The notes under the pieces: generated by a model
Databases searched by the model: none
Told to the model about the DNA's origin: nothing
Seen by the model: the letters and a program-made list of their open reading frames with translations, nothing else
Shown here: positions 23,703 through 32,619 of the stretch, in pieces
Layout of the letters: each line of letters starts with the position of its first letter
Numbering within the stretch: position 1 is the first letter of the stretch
Position numbers and translations under genes: made by a program
NCBI RefSeq assembly: GCF_002001015.1
Contig: NZ_MUNO01000018.1
Location: 186,001-250,000 of the forward strand
Source: Polaromonas sp. A23
GTDB taxonomy: Bacteria; Pseudomonadota; Gammaproteobacteria; Burkholderiales; Burkholderiaceae_C
Direction of reading: 5' to 3'
DNA length: 64,000 nt

Positions 23703-24482
23703 TCAGCTTGTCAAGCGCTGGCGCCAGCCCAGCCCGGCGTCCGTCGTGGTAGCGGGTTTGTATTCGCAACCTATCCAGCCGCCATAGCCGATGCTGTCCA
23801 GGTGCGCAAACAAAAATGCGTAGTTGATCTCGCCGGTGCCCGGCTCGTTGCGGCCGGGGTTGTCGGCCAACTGGATGTGAGCGATGCGTGTCAGGTGTTT
23901 TTGCATCGTCGTCGCCAGTTCGCCTTCCATGCGCTGCGCATGATAAATGTCGTATTGCACGAAGGCGTTGGCGGCACCGACTTCGTCCAGAATGTCCAGT
24001 ACCTGTGCTGTGCGGTTCAAGTAGAAGCCCGGAATGTCAAAGGTGTTGATCGGCTCGATCAGCAATTTGAGGTCGGCCTTTTTCAGTTCGCTGGCTGCAT
24101 ACCGCAGGTTATCGACAAAGGTTTTGCGCAGCACGGCGTCACTGGCGCCCGCGGGTGCTTTACCAGCCAGGCAGTTGAGTTGACTGACACCGAGCGCTTC
24201 GGCATAAGTGATGGCCTGAGCCACGCCGGAGCGAAATTCTTTCACGCGGTCGGGGTGGCAGGCGATGCCGCGTTCACCGGCTTCCCAATCCCCGGCGGGC
24301 AGGTTGTGCAGTACCAGTTGCAAACCGTTGCCATCAAGCCTGGCCTTGATGTCGGCGGCGCTGAAGGCATAGGGAAAGAGGAATTCCACGGCCTTGAAGC
24401 CGGCTTTCGCAGCCGGCTCAAAGCGATCGAGGAAAGCGCGCTCGGTGAAAAGCATGCTGAGGTTGGCGGAGAATTTAGGCAT
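23703..24482 (-). CDS. hyi: hydroxypyruvate isomerase
   Basis: 259 residues, the normal size. TIM-barrel of the xylose-isomerase-like superfamily: KFSANLSMLFTERAFLDRF at the start, AAKAGFKAVEFLFPY, LKLLIEPINTFDIPGFYLNRT with the metal-ligand glutamate, FVQYDIYHAQRMEG, RIAHIQLADNPGRNEPGTGEI and GWIGCEYKP. It interconverts hydroxypyruvate and tartronate semialdehyde. It lies 38 bp after gcl and 30 bp before glxR. Confidence 0.95.
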   Translation of the reverse strand: MPKFSANLSMLFTERAFLDRFEPAAKAGFKAVEFLFPYAFSAADIKARLDGNGLQLVLHNLPAGDWEAGERGIACHPDRVKEFRSGVAQAITYAEALGVSQLNCLAGKAPAGASDAVLRKTFVDNLRYAASELKKADLKLLIEPINTFDIPGFYLNRTAQVLDILDEVGAANAFVQYDIYHAQRMEGELATTMQKHLTRIAHIQLADNPGRNEPGTGEINYAFLFAHLDSIGYGGWIGCEYKPATTTDAGLGWRQRLTS

Positions 24483-24520
24483 GGCTTGTCTGCTGGTGAA
24501 TGGTGGGTCGTCAATCCTGA

Positions 24521-26317
24521 TTACTCAAGCAGACCGGCTAGCTCCAGGCCTTCACGGCCCTTGGGGTGGCGGCAGTCGATGTCTTCAAATTCGTTCACCT
24601 TGTCAATCTCGGTGCCCATGGCGATGTTGGTGACTTTTTCGAGAATCACTTCGACAACCACCGGCACCCTGTATTTGCGCGCCATCACCTGTGCTTCAAC
24701 CATGGCATCGTTGATTTTTTCGGGGTCGGTCACGCGCAGCGATTTGCAGCCCAGACCTTGCACCACAGCCTGGTGGTCCACGCCGTAGCTGCGCAAATCA
24801 CCTTCGCCTTCCGGTACGTTCTGGTTCTCGAAAGCCAGCTGCACGCAGTAGTCCATCTCAAAACCACGCTGGGCCTGGCGGATCAGGCCCAGATAGCTGT
24901 TATTGACCAGCACCTGTACATAAGGCAGGTTGAACTGCGCGCCGACGGCCAGCTCCTCCATCAGGAACTGGAAGTCATAGTCGCCGGACAGCCCGACAAC
25001 GGTACGTGTCGGGTCGGCTGCCACCACACCCAGGGCCGCCGGAATGGTCCAGCCCAGCGGTCCGGCCTGGCCGCAGTTGATCCACTGGCGCGGCCCGTAC
25101 ACATTGAGAAACTGCGCGCCGGCAATCTGGCTCAGGCCAATGGTTGTCACGTAAATGGTGTCGCGCGGAAACACCTTGTTCATTTCTTCATAAACGCGCA
25201 TCGGCTTGATGGGCGTTTCGGTGAAGTGGGACTTGCGATGCATGAGCTTCTTGCGCTCGGCGCAGCGGGCGGCCCACTCGCCGTAGTCAGGCAGGTTTTT
25301 TGCTGCCTTGCGTTCGCGCGCGACCTGCACCAGCAGTTCCAGCGCGGCTTTGGCGTCGCTGACAATGCCAAAGTCGGGGTTGAACACCCGGCCGATCTGT
25401 GTCGGCTCGATGTCGACGTGCACAAAGGTACGGCCCTTGCAATAGACCTCGGGTGAACCGGTGTGGCGGTTGGCCCAGCGGTTGCCGATGCCGATGACGA
25501 AGTCACTGGCCAGCATGGTGGCGTTGCCGTAGCGGTGGCTGGTTTGCAGTCCGCACATGCCGGCCATCATGGGATGATCGTCGGGAATGGTGCCCCAGCC
25601 CATCAGCGTGGGGATCACCGGCACACCGGTGAGTTCGGCAAATTCGACCAGCAAATCGGAAGCGTCGGCGTTGATGATGCCGCCGCCGGCGACGATCAGG
25701 GGCTTGCTGGAAGCGGTCAGCATGTCGAGCGCTTTTTCGATCTGCTTGCGGCTGGCCGCCGGCTTGTACACCGGCAGCGGTTCGTAGGTGTCAATGTCGA
25801 ATTCAATTTCGGCCATCTGCACATCAAAAGGCAGGTCGATCAATACCGGGCCGGGCCGTCCCGAACGCATCAGGTGAAAGGCCTGCTGGAAGGAACGTGG
25901 CACCAGCGCCGGCTCACGCACGGTCACGCTCCACTTGGTGACCGGTTTGGAGATGGATTCAATGTCCACCGCCTGGAAATCTTCCTTGTACAGGCGCGCG
26001 CGCGGCGCCTGGCCGGTGATGCACAAAATGGGGATGCTGTCGGCAATCGCCGAGTACAGCCCGGTGATCATGTCGGTACCGGCCGGGCCGCTGGTGCCTA
26101 TGCACACACCGATGTTCCCGGCTTTGGCGCGCGTGTAGCCTTCCGCCATGTGCGACGCGGCTTCGACATGCCGCGCCAGGATATGCGTGATCGACTGGCG
26201 CTCGCGCAGTGCGGAATAAAACGGGTTGATGGCCGCGCCGGGCACACCAAAAGCTTGGGTAATGCCTTCTTTTTCCATCACCAGAACGGCGGCCATGGCG
26301 GCCTTCATTTTTGCCAT
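24521..26317 (-). CDS. gcl: glyoxylate carboligase (tartronate-semialdehyde synthase)
   Basis: 598 residues, a ThDP and FAD-binding enzyme joining two glyoxylates to tartronate semialdehyde with loss of CO2. The usual catalytic glutamate of ThDP enzymes is replaced by valine in [17 protein letters not shown] (Val51), the diagnostic feature of Gcl. The PP domain has [20 protein letters not shown] and [13 protein letters not shown], and the C-terminus carries the family's [13 protein letters not shown] tail. AAGGAGA precedes ATG 26317. First gene of gcl-hyi-glxR, divergent from a LysR gene. It feeds glyoxylate carbon into glycerate and links the C2 genes here to central metabolism. Confidence 0.97.
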   Translation of the reverse strand: MAKMKAAMAAVLVMEKEGITQAFGVPGAAINPFYSALRERQSITHILARHVEAASHMAEGYTRAKAGNIGVCIGTSGPAGTDMITGLYSAIADSIPILCITGQAPRARLYKEDFQAVDIESISKPVTKWSVTVREPALVPRSFQQAFHLMRSGRPGPVLIDLPFDVQMAEIEFDIDTYEPLPVYKPAASRKQIEKALDMLTASSKPLIVAGGGIINADASDLLVEFAELTGVPVIPTLMGWGTIPDDHPMMAGMCGLQTSHRYGNATMLASDFVIGIGNRWANRHTGSPEVYCKGRTFVHVDIEPTQIGRVFNPDFGIVSDAKAALELLVQVARERKAAKNLPDYGEWAARCAERKKLMHRKSHFTETPIKPMRVYEEMNKVFPRDTIYVTTIGLSQIAGAQFLNVYGPRQWINCGQAGPLGWTIPAALGVVAADPTRTVVGLSGDYDFQFLMEELAVGAQFNLPYVQVLVNNSYLGLIRQAQRGFEMDYCVQLAFENQNVPEGEGDLRSYGVDHQAVVQGLGCKSLRVTDPEKINDAMVEAQVMARKYRVPVVVEVILEKVTNIAMGTEIDKVNEFEDIDCRHPKGREGLELAGLLE

Positions 26318-26461
26318 CGAAGTCTCCTTGAGGGTTGCTGATCGTTGGAGGGATGGTCACGGCGTTGGCTGCTGCGGGGAAGCCCTGTCCCGTGCATTAC
26401 GCTTATTCCAATCTGGAATAAATGATTGCCGGGCCGGTGTTGCCGTGGTCTACTTGCGGCC

Positions 26462-27370
26462 ATGGACCGCATTCAGGCCATCCGGCTTTTCATTCGCGTG
26501 GTCGACCTTGGTTCTTTCAGCAAGGCCGCGGCCGACATGGGTATGGGCCAGCCGTCGGCCACCAAACTGGTGGTGCAGCTGGAAAAGCAGCTGGGTTCGC
26601 GCTTGCTCCACCGCTCGACGCGCGGCGTGACGCCCACCGAGATAGGTGCGCTGTATTACGCCAAGTGCAAGCTGATCGCCCACCATGTCGAGGAAGCCGA
26701 AACGGTGGCCGCACTGCTGCAGTCGCAGGTGCAGGGCGGCCTTCGAATCACCACCTCGGTGGCGTTCGGGCGGCGTGTGCTGGTGCCGCTGGTCATGCGT
26801 TTCATGCAGCTCCACCCCAAACTGCAAATCGAGCTGAACTTCGAAGACCGTTATGTCAGCCTGGTTGAACAGGGCATCGACGTGGCGATCCGGATGGGCC
26901 CGCTGGCCGACTCGACGCTGGGAGCGCGTTACCTCGGCATCAATCCGTGGGTGGTGGTGGCTTCGCCCGAATACATCAAAAGGCGCGGCGCGCCGGTCGA
27001 CCCCGCCGGTCTTGTCAAGCACGATGCATTGATCTACAGCACGGTACAGGGCGACGCCCGCTGGCATTTCACCGGGGCCGAAGGCCATGCGCGCCCGGTT
27101 TCGGTGAGCGGGCCCTTGCGCTCGAACAATCTCTCCGCATTGCTGGCGGCGGCCCGCGGCGGCATGGGTGTGGCTGCCTTGCCCAAGTATGTGGCGCATG
27201 AATCGGTGCGCAGTGGTGCCCTGGTGCCTGTGCTCAACGACTGGATGCTGCCATCGCAGGAAATCCATGCCGTTTATCCCTCGCCCCAGCTGGTACCGGC
27301 CAAGGTCAGCGGCTTTGTCGGCTGGCTGCAAGGCCAGTTCGGCGAGTCATGGTGGACGGACCAGAAATAG
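26462..27370 (+). CDS. LysR-family regulator divergent from gcl
   Basis: 302 residues. N-terminal winged HTH (IRLFIRVVDLGSFSKAAADMGMGQPSATKLVVQLEKQLGS is its position at residues 6-46, beginning IRLFIRVV), then a periplasmic-binding-like effector domain starting GGLRITTSVAFGRRVLVPLV. It belongs to the CrgA/AaeR-like sub-group judged by the FEDRYVSLVEQGIDVAIRMG block. ATG 26462 is 144 bp from the gcl start on the opposite strand, so control of gcl-hyi-glxR is likely. The ligand would be glyoxylate, allantoin-type compounds or another pathway acid; not determinable. Confidence 0.92.
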   Translation: MDRIQAIRLFIRVVDLGSFSKAAADMGMGQPSATKLVVQLEKQLGSRLLHRSTRGVTPTEIGALYYAKCKLIAHHVEEAETVAALLQSQVQGGLRITTSVAFGRRVLVPLVMRFMQLHPKLQIELNFEDRYVSLVEQGIDVAIRMGPLADSTLGARYLGINPWVVVASPEYIKRRGAPVDPAGLVKHDALIYSTVQGDARWHFTGAEGHARPVSVSGPLRSNNLSALLAAARGGMGVAALPKYVAHESVRSGALVPVLNDWMLPSQEIHAVYPSPQLVPAKVSGFVGWLQGQFGESWWTDQK

Positions 27371-27429
27371 CCGCAGCCGAGGCGGGTACAGGTGCCTCGT
27401 CATCACGAACAATTACTCATCGCTAAACT

Positions 27430-27444
27430 ATTGAATAAATCAAT
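27430..27444. promoter_or_regulatory. candidate LysR box (T-N11-A) before the LysR gene at 27474
   Basis: ATTGA-ATAAA-TCAAT, a palindrome with a T-N11-A core, 29 bp before the ATG of a LysR-type gene in an otherwise GC-rich region. Probably an autoregulatory site; no experimental support. Confidence 0.4.
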
Positions 27445-27473
27445 TAGCAGTAAGTTATGGATAAAAGGACCGA

Positions 27474-28430
27474 ATGAAGAATGCGACGTTGCGCCAGCTC
27501 AAGGTTTTCGAGGCCGTGGCCCGCAACCTGAGCTTCTCGCGGGCTGCGGAGGAACTGCACCTGACGCAGCCGGCGGTGTCCATCCAGGTCAAAAAACTGG
27601 AGGATCATGCCGGCCTTCCGCTGTTCGAGCAACTGGGCAAAAAAATCCACCTCACACCGGCGGGCGTGGAGATGCTGCATTCCAGCCGCATCATCATCCA
27701 GCAGTTCAAGGAAGTGGAAGAGGCCATGGCGCAGTTCAAGGGCGTCTCCGGCGGCAAGCTGAACGTTGCGGTGATCAGCGCCGGTGATTATTTTTTTCCG
27801 CGCTTGCTGGTGGAATTCGCACGGCGCCACTCCGGTGTGACGCTGGACTTCGGCGTCTGCAACCGCGAAGAACTCCTGAACCAGCTGACCGACAACCTGA
27901 CGGATCTGGCGATCATGGTCCGTCCGCCGCTGGACATGGACACGGTGAGCGAGCCTTTTGCGCCGCACCCCTACGTGGTGGTGGCTGCCCCCGACCATCC
28001 GCTGGCGGCCAAAAAGCGCATTCCCCTGTCGCGCCTGGCAAGAGAGCCGTTTGTGGTGCGCGAGAAAGGGTCCGACACCTGGAACTCGATGCAGGAAGGT
28101 TTTGGTGATCACCTGGCCGATCTCAATATCGCGATGGAAATCAAGAGCACGGAGACCATCAAGCAGGCGGTGATTGCGGGCATGGGTGTGAGCTTTCTGT
28201 CGGCACACACCATCAGCCGCGAACTCCAGGTTGGCAGCCTGACGGTGCTTGATGTGCAGGGCTTCCCGTTGATGCTTCACTGGTACGTGGTGCACCGCCG
28301 CAACAAGCGCCTGACGCCGGTGGCGCAGGCCTTCAAGATTTTTTTGATGAGCGACGGCGGCGCGCTGATCGAGCAGACCATCGGCTTTCGCCCTAAGGTC
28401 GTCACCCGCCCTAAACCGGTCGCACGCTAG
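27474..28430 (+). CDS. LysR-family regulator, CbbR-like
   Basis: 318 residues. HTH start LRQLKVFEAVARNLSFSRAAEELHL with the turn TQPAVSIQVKKLEDHAG, effector domain from GGKLNVAVISAGDYFFPRLL. The helix sequence and length are those of CbbR-type regulators, normally controlling carbon-fixation or C1/C2 genes, but no Calvin-cycle genes are in the window. AAAAGGA precedes ATG 27474. Same strand as the preceding LysR gene, with 103 bp between. Target unknown; the C2 genes next door are candidates. Confidence 0.9.
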   Translation: MKNATLRQLKVFEAVARNLSFSRAAEELHLTQPAVSIQVKKLEDHAGLPLFEQLGKKIHLTPAGVEMLHSSRIIIQQFKEVEEAMAQFKGVSGGKLNVAVISAGDYFFPRLLVEFARRHSGVTLDFGVCNREELLNQLTDNLTDLAIMVRPPLDMDTVSEPFAPHPYVVVAAPDHPLAAKKRIPLSRLAREPFVVREKGSDTWNSMQEGFGDHLADLNIAMEIKSTETIKQAVIAGMGVSFLSAHTISRELQVGSLTVLDVQGFPLMLHWYVVHRRNKRLTPVAQAFKIFLMSDGGALIEQTIGFRPKVVTRPKPVAR

Positions 28431-28492
28431 AAAAAAATCAGCGCAGGTAACTACGCACCTCGCATTAGAGGAGCAGCAATGCCAGCGCCATC

Positions 28493-28569
28493 GTGGAACC
28501 GGCTTTGCCGGGCCACAGATGGTGTCCCCTGTAGGGGAAGACGCCGAAGGCGGCTCAGGGGGGGGTGTA
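28493..28569. repeat. intergenic repeat family B, copy 2
   Basis: Begins ggaaccggctttgccgggcc and contains the hairpin ccccTGTAgggg followed by cgccgaaggcgg and a run of G. Same plan as the copy at 473-552. It lies between the convergent LysR and TauE genes and may serve as a bidirectional terminator. Confidence 0.5.
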
Positions 28570-28573
28570 GTTA

Positions 28574-29374
28574 TCAGCGCAGCAGGAAGTACGCAGCCAG
28601 AACATACAGCACGGCCGCGAACACTTTTTTCAGCGGCCGGATGTCCATGCGGTGGGCCGTGCGTGCGCCCAGCGGTGCCGTGCTGATGCTGGCCAGCGCG
28701 ATGACGATCAGACCCGGCAGGTAAAGAAAACCCACGGAGCCGGGCGGCATCTGCGGCAGATCCCGGCCGGCCCAGATGTAGCCCAGCGTGCCGGCCAGAG
28801 CGATCGGAAAACCTAGCGCCGCCGAGGTGCCCACGGCGTCATGAATTTTCACGTTGCACCAGGTCATGAACGGCACCGAGACAAAGGCGCCACCTGCACC
28901 CACCAGTGAAGACAGCATGCCGATCACTCCGCCCATGCCGAAGGTGCCCAGCCGGCCGGGCAGCGTGCGGCTTGGTTTCGGTTTGCGGTCCAGAAACATC
29001 TGGGTGGCAGAAAAAGCCACGAAGACCGCAAACAGGACACTCAGAATCTTCCCTGGCAACGCTGCTGCCACCTGGGCGCCGACCAACGCACCCAACAGAA
29101 TGCCGGGTGCCAGCAACCGGACGATGGGCCAGAGCACCGCTCCACGCCGATGGTGCGCGCGTACTGACGAGAGCGAGCTGAAGCAGATGGTGGCCAGCGA
29201 GGTGGCGACCGCCATCTTCACGGTGTATTCCTGCGGGTAGCCCTTGGACGTGAGGATGAAGGTCATGAAGGGCACCATCAACATGCCGCCGCCGATGCCC
29301 AGCAGGCCGGCGAGAAAGCCGGTGCACAGGCCCAGCAGGAGGAGTTCGGCAATGAGTTGGGGCTCGAGGGACAT
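28574..29374 (-). CDS. TauE/SafE-family membrane transporter
   Basis: 266 residues with eight predicted membrane segments in two repeats. Family motifs: FLAGLLGIGGGMLMVPFM near residue 20 and the repeat MLSSLVGAGGAFVSVPFM in the second half. Members export sulfite/sulfoacetate or carry small organic sulfonates and carboxylates. ATG 29374 is preferred to an upstream TTG at 29407. Convergent to the CbbR-like gene, downstream of 6S RNA. Substrate unknown. Confidence 0.9.
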   Translation of the reverse strand: MSLEPQLIAELLLLGLCTGFLAGLLGIGGGMLMVPFMTFILTSKGYPQEYTVKMAVATSLATICFSSLSSVRAHHRRGAVLWPIVRLLAPGILLGALVGAQVAAALPGKILSVLFAVFVAFSATQMFLDRKPKPSRTLPGRLGTFGMGGVIGMLSSLVGAGGAFVSVPFMTWCNVKIHDAVGTSAALGFPIALAGTLGYIWAGRDLPQMPPGSVGFLYLPGLIVIALASISTAPLGARTAHRMDIRPLKKVFAAVLYVLAAYFLLR

Positions 29375-29430
29375 CGGATCTGCGCTGGTGGGCGTGACCC
29401 CGGTCAAGCCCGGGATGATGAGAGGAAAAA

Positions 29431-29607
29431 GGTGTCTGCGAGTACCACCGGACCGTCATCCTGAACCAGGGTTCAGGTGGGCGAGGGCAGTCAGGTTTCG
29501 GGTTCGTCTAACGCGAGACGATCACGCCTGCCTGACAATTTACCAAGCCCGTGCTCTAAGAGCATTGGTTCAAGGAAATATAAAGCCCGGTGCGCACCGC
29601 AGACAGA
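29431..29607 (-). ncRNA. ssrS: 6S RNA
   Basis: About 177 nt. The 5' GTCTGCGG and 3' CTCGCAGAC pair to close the molecule, and CCTTGAACC pairs with GGTTCAGG on the flanks of the central open bubble that mimics a melted promoter. A short internal hairpin (GCTCTTAGAGC) is near the 5' bubble side. A -10-like TACAAT (29611-29616, minus) lies just before the predicted 5' end, and CACCTTTTT follows the 3' end. Position directly downstream of zapA is the classical proteobacterial location. It binds the housekeeping RNA polymerase and dampens transcription in stationary phase. Ends are estimated to within a few bases. Confidence 0.9.
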
Positions 29608-29675
29608 TTGATTGTAGGCTTTTGCTGCTGGCTGTGCCGTGTCTAGGCCCAGCTAAAATCTCAGTTTGAGTCGCT

Positions 29676-30044
29676 CTACAGCAACCGGCCGTCAACGCCC
29701 AGCGCGCTGTCCAGGCGTTCCAGCAGGGCCGTCAACTGCGGCTGAGATGCTGCTTCTGCCGTTCGCACAGCGCCATTGGTTTTTGCGGCAGTTGCAACGG
29801 GCGGTGCCGCAGCGGAGCTGCGCGAAGCCTTCAGCGCATTGGCTTCCAGCTCGGACAATTCGAACGCAAGGTTAAGTGCGGCCAGCACGGCGATACGGTC
29901 GCGTGCCTTGATTTTTCCGACGTCACGGATCTTGCACATGGCTGCATCGACTTTTTCCACGGCATCGAGCAGGCGCGCCTCGCCGCCTTCCGGGCAGCCG
30001 AGCAAATAGCTCTGGCCCATGATCTGTACATCAAGCTGCTTCAT
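29676..30044 (-). CDS. zapA: cell division protein ZapA
   Basis: 122 residues. Starts MKQLDVQIMGQSYLLGCPEG, then EARLLDAVEKVDAAMCKIRD and RIAVLAALNLAFELSELE, the ZapA globular head and coiled-coil start; the C-terminal coiled coil is Ala-rich with a final LTALLERLDSALG. It binds and cross-links FtsZ filaments at mid-cell. It overlaps the upstream small coiled-coil gene by 4 bp (ATGA) and is followed by 6S RNA. Confidence 0.95.
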   Translation of the reverse strand: MKQLDVQIMGQSYLLGCPEGGEARLLDAVEKVDAAMCKIRDVGKIKARDRIAVLAALNLAFELSELEANALKASRSSAAAPPVATAAKTNGAVRTAEAASQPQLTALLERLDSALGVDGRLL

Positions 30045-30301
30045 CGGTTGGATCCCACCCTGTCTGTGCCGTGGTCTGCCCCGTCGATGGCCATGGGCGA
30101 TGCCGAGTCGGGTAGCCGATCAAGCAGGGCATCGACCCGCGCGCGCGCTGCACTCAGGCGGGAGCGAAGCGAGTCGCGTTCCTGGGTGAGCTCATGGACC
30201 TGTTCGCTGAGCAGTGCGTTGGTGCGCTGCAATTCCTCGTAGCGCAACAGAAGCCGCTCGACGCGTTCGGTGATCTGGTCGATATGGGTTGGGTTCGACA
30301 T
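30041..30301 (-). CDS. small coiled-coil protein upstream of zapA (TIGR02449-like)
   Basis: 86 residues from ATG 30301. Nearly all one coiled coil: ITERVERLLLRYEELQRTNALL continuing into SEQVHELTQERDSLRSRL, with heptad leucines. Small proteins of this kind precede zapA in many beta- and gammaproteobacteria and are thought of as ZapB-like. Overlap of 4 bp with zapA indicates coupled translation. The division role is inferred from context. Confidence 0.85.
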   Translation of the reverse strand: MSNPTHIDQITERVERLLLRYEELQRTNALLSEQVHELTQERDSLRSRLSAARARVDALLDRLPDSASPMAIDGADHGTDRVGSNR

Positions 30302-30349
30302 GTCGGCCTCAATTGTAGGGTTTGCGCGCTTTTGGCGCGTAGAATCTTG

Positions 30350-30613
30350 CCTGTTGGTGCTCGCGGTGTGGTTCACACGCCGCAGTTCAACGGGAAGCAG
30401 GAGGAAGTTTTTGCCATTCGGACCGGGTTAGCCCTGATCTGCAAGCGCTGTGACTTTTTAACCTGCGCTGCCCCCGCAACGGTAAAACGGACGAATGTTT
30501 TCCTGAAATTCAGCTTCAGGTGCATTCAGCCCTCATCACTAGCCACTGTGCGTTTGAACATACGCATGGGAAGGCGATGAGGACAGTTCCGTCAGCCCGG
30601 ATACCGGCCAACA
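30350..30613 (+). promoter_or_regulatory. cobalamin (AdoCbl-type) riboswitch
   Basis: The elements appear in order: 5' TTGGTGCTCGCGGTG with CACACGCCGC pairing to it, GGGAAG, the core CTGCCCCCGCAACGGTAA (at about 30468-30484), GCCACTG, GGGAAGGCGATGAGGA and the B12 box-like AGCCCGGATACCGGCC at the end. A -10-like TAGAAT lies at 30340-30345. About 95 bp separates it from btuB. It should lower expression of the whole B12 operon when adenosylcobalamin is plentiful. Confidence 0.95.
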
Positions 30614-30708
30614 AGGTGAACGCGCGCGTCCTTTCCTGACCGAGCGTTTGTAACGCTCATGCACTGGCGGGGAAGCCGGTGAGGGCATTTTGTTGAATGT
30701 TTCCGTCC

Positions 30709-32592
30709 ATGAAAACCCGTTTTTCCCATACGCGCCTTGCCGTGCTTCCCCTGGCGCTGGCCGCCGCTTTTCCATCTTTTTCGCAAACCCAGGACACGCC
30801 GCAACTTCAGGCGACGGTGGTGACCGCATCGCGTGTGGCCACCCCCATCACCGACGTTATTGCGGATGTCTCGGTCATTGACCGGGAAGCGCTGGAGCGT
30901 GCAGGGCAGTCTTCACTGCGTGACCTCCTGGCTCAGCAGCCGGGTATACAAATGGGCACCAATGGCAGCTATCGCTCAAACACCGGCATTTTCCTGCGCG
31001 GCGCCAGCAATTCCCAGACCATTGTGTTGATTGACGGCGTGCGCGTCGGCTCGGTGACTTCGGGCGGCGCATCGTTCGAGAACCTTCCGCTGTCGCGGAT
31101 CGAGCGCATCGAAATCCTTCGCGGCGCGGCCTCTGCCCTCTACGGCCCGGATGCCGTGGGCGGTGTCATTCAGATATTTACCCGCGAGCCTGCGGATGCG
31201 CTTGAACTCAGCGCAGGCGCCGGCTTTGGCTCAGACGGTCAGCGGCAGCTCGATGCCTCTGTGCGTGGCAGCGCTGGAGCCATTGGCTACAGTCTCGGCG
31301 TATCGCGCGAAAAGGCCAGTGGCATTAACGTCTCCACCAATCCGGCGTCGACCAGTTTCAACCAGGATGCAGACGGTTTCGATTCGGTCAGCGTTGACGC
31401 AAAACTGACGGCCAAACTCAACCGCGACCATGGCTTGACCCTCAGCCTTTTGCACAGCGACACCGAATACCAGTTTGACGGTCTTCCGTCGCCCAACCCG
31501 CTGCGCCTGACCAAACTGACGTCTGACGCCCGGGCAAAACCCAAAATCAACAATGCCACGGTCAAATGGGACGCGCAGTGGCTGCCGCAGTGGAAGTCCA
31601 CCTTGATCGCAGGTACCAGTGATGAAGACTCGGTCAGCGAGTACTACCGCATCTCTGACGGCGCTTTTGGCGGCAGCAGCCGTTTTAACAGCAAGCGCCA
31701 GCAACTGACATGGCAAAACGACATCACGTTTGGCAAAGACGCGCTGTCGCTCATGCTGGAAGATCGTTCCGAGGCCGTAGACAGCTCGACCACCTACACA
31801 GTCAGCGAGCGCGAGGTGCGTAGCGCCCTGGTGTCCTATGCCTTCAATCGCGAGCGCTGGAATGCCCTGGCCGTGATCCGCAACGACAAGAATTCGCAAT
31901 TTGGCAGCTTCAATAACTGGGCGCTTTCCGCGGGCTACCGGTTGGTGGGAGGGCTGCGTGCGGTGGGCAGCATCGGCACCAGTTTCCAGGCGCCCACTTT
32001 CAACCAGCTTTATTTTCCGGGCTTCGGCAATCCCGCGCTGGTGCCACAGAAGAACCGGGCAACCGAGCTGGGGCTGAAGTACCAGCAGGACAACCTGGCA
32101 CTGAGCGCCGTGGCTTATCACAACGACATCCAGGGCTTCATCATTCCGTCAACCAATGTCCAGAGCTCGCAAGCCGTGCTGCGCGGGGTCACGCTCAGCG
32201 CGAGCCTGCAGGCGGGCGCAACCGACTATTCGCTGTCTTATGACTATGCCGATCCGCGGTCCTACTCCACGGTAGCTGCCCAGAACGACCTGCGGCTGGT
32301 GCGTATGGCGCAGAACGTGCTGAACGCGCGGATTACCCATCGCATGGGCGACGTCAGTGTGTTTGGTGAACTCAAGCTCTCCAGCAACCGGGAAGACGCC
32401 AAGGTGGTGGGCACCGGCCGCGACACGCTGCCGGGTTATGGCGTTCTCAATACGGGCTTGAACTGGAAAATCCAGAAGAATGTTTCGATGTTGGCCCGTA
32501 TCAATAACTTGACCGATAAGCGCTATATGCTGGCTAACGGTTTTTCTGTCCCGGGCCGTAACATGTTTGTTTCCATGTCGTGGACGATGTGA
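30709..32592 (+). CDS. btuB: TonB-dependent vitamin B12 receptor
   Basis: 627 residues from ATG 30709; ATG 30697 adds four residues and cannot be excluded. Signal peptide of ~25 residues ending SFSQTQD. TonB box near QATVVTASRV, plug domain with LLAQQPGIQM, FLRGASNSQTIVLIDGVRV, IERIEILRGAASALYGPDAVGGVI, then a 22-strand-type barrel ending with NLTDKRYMLANGFSVPGRN and a terminal aromatic-rich strand. It carries corrinoids across the outer membrane. First gene of the operon, directly behind the cobalamin riboswitch. Confidence 0.95.
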   Translation: MKTRFSHTRLAVLPLALAAAFPSFSQTQDTPQLQATVVTASRVATPITDVIADVSVIDREALERAGQSSLRDLLAQQPGIQMGTNGSYRSNTGIFLRGASNSQTIVLIDGVRVGSVTSGGASFENLPLSRIERIEILRGAASALYGPDAVGGVIQIFTREPADALELSAGAGFGSDGQRQLDASVRGSAGAIGYSLGVSREKASGINVSTNPASTSFNQDADGFDSVSVDAKLTAKLNRDHGLTLSLLHSDTEYQFDGLPSPNPLRLTKLTSDARAKPKINNATVKWDAQWLPQWKSTLIAGTSDEDSVSEYYRISDGAFGGSSRFNSKRQQLTWQNDITFGKDALSLMLEDRSEAVDSSTTYTVSEREVRSALVSYAFNRERWNALAVIRNDKNSQFGSFNNWALSAGYRLVGGLRAVGSIGTSFQAPTFNQLYFPGFGNPALVPQKNRATELGLKYQQDNLALSAVAYHNDIQGFIIPSTNVQSSQAVLRGVTLSASLQAGATDYSLSYDYADPRSYSTVAAQNDLRLVRMAQNVLNARITHRMGDVSVFGELKLSSNREDAKVVGTGRDTLPGYGVLNTGLNWKIQKNVSMLARINNLTDKRYMLANGFSVPGRNMFVSMSWTM

Positions 32593-32619
32593 GTTTCGGC
32601 TGACCTGACGAGCTCCTCC

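Noticed and set aside
30352..30613. Short frames inside the riboswitch
   Set aside because: The conserved cobalamin riboswitch elements explain the sequence; the frames change phase across it.
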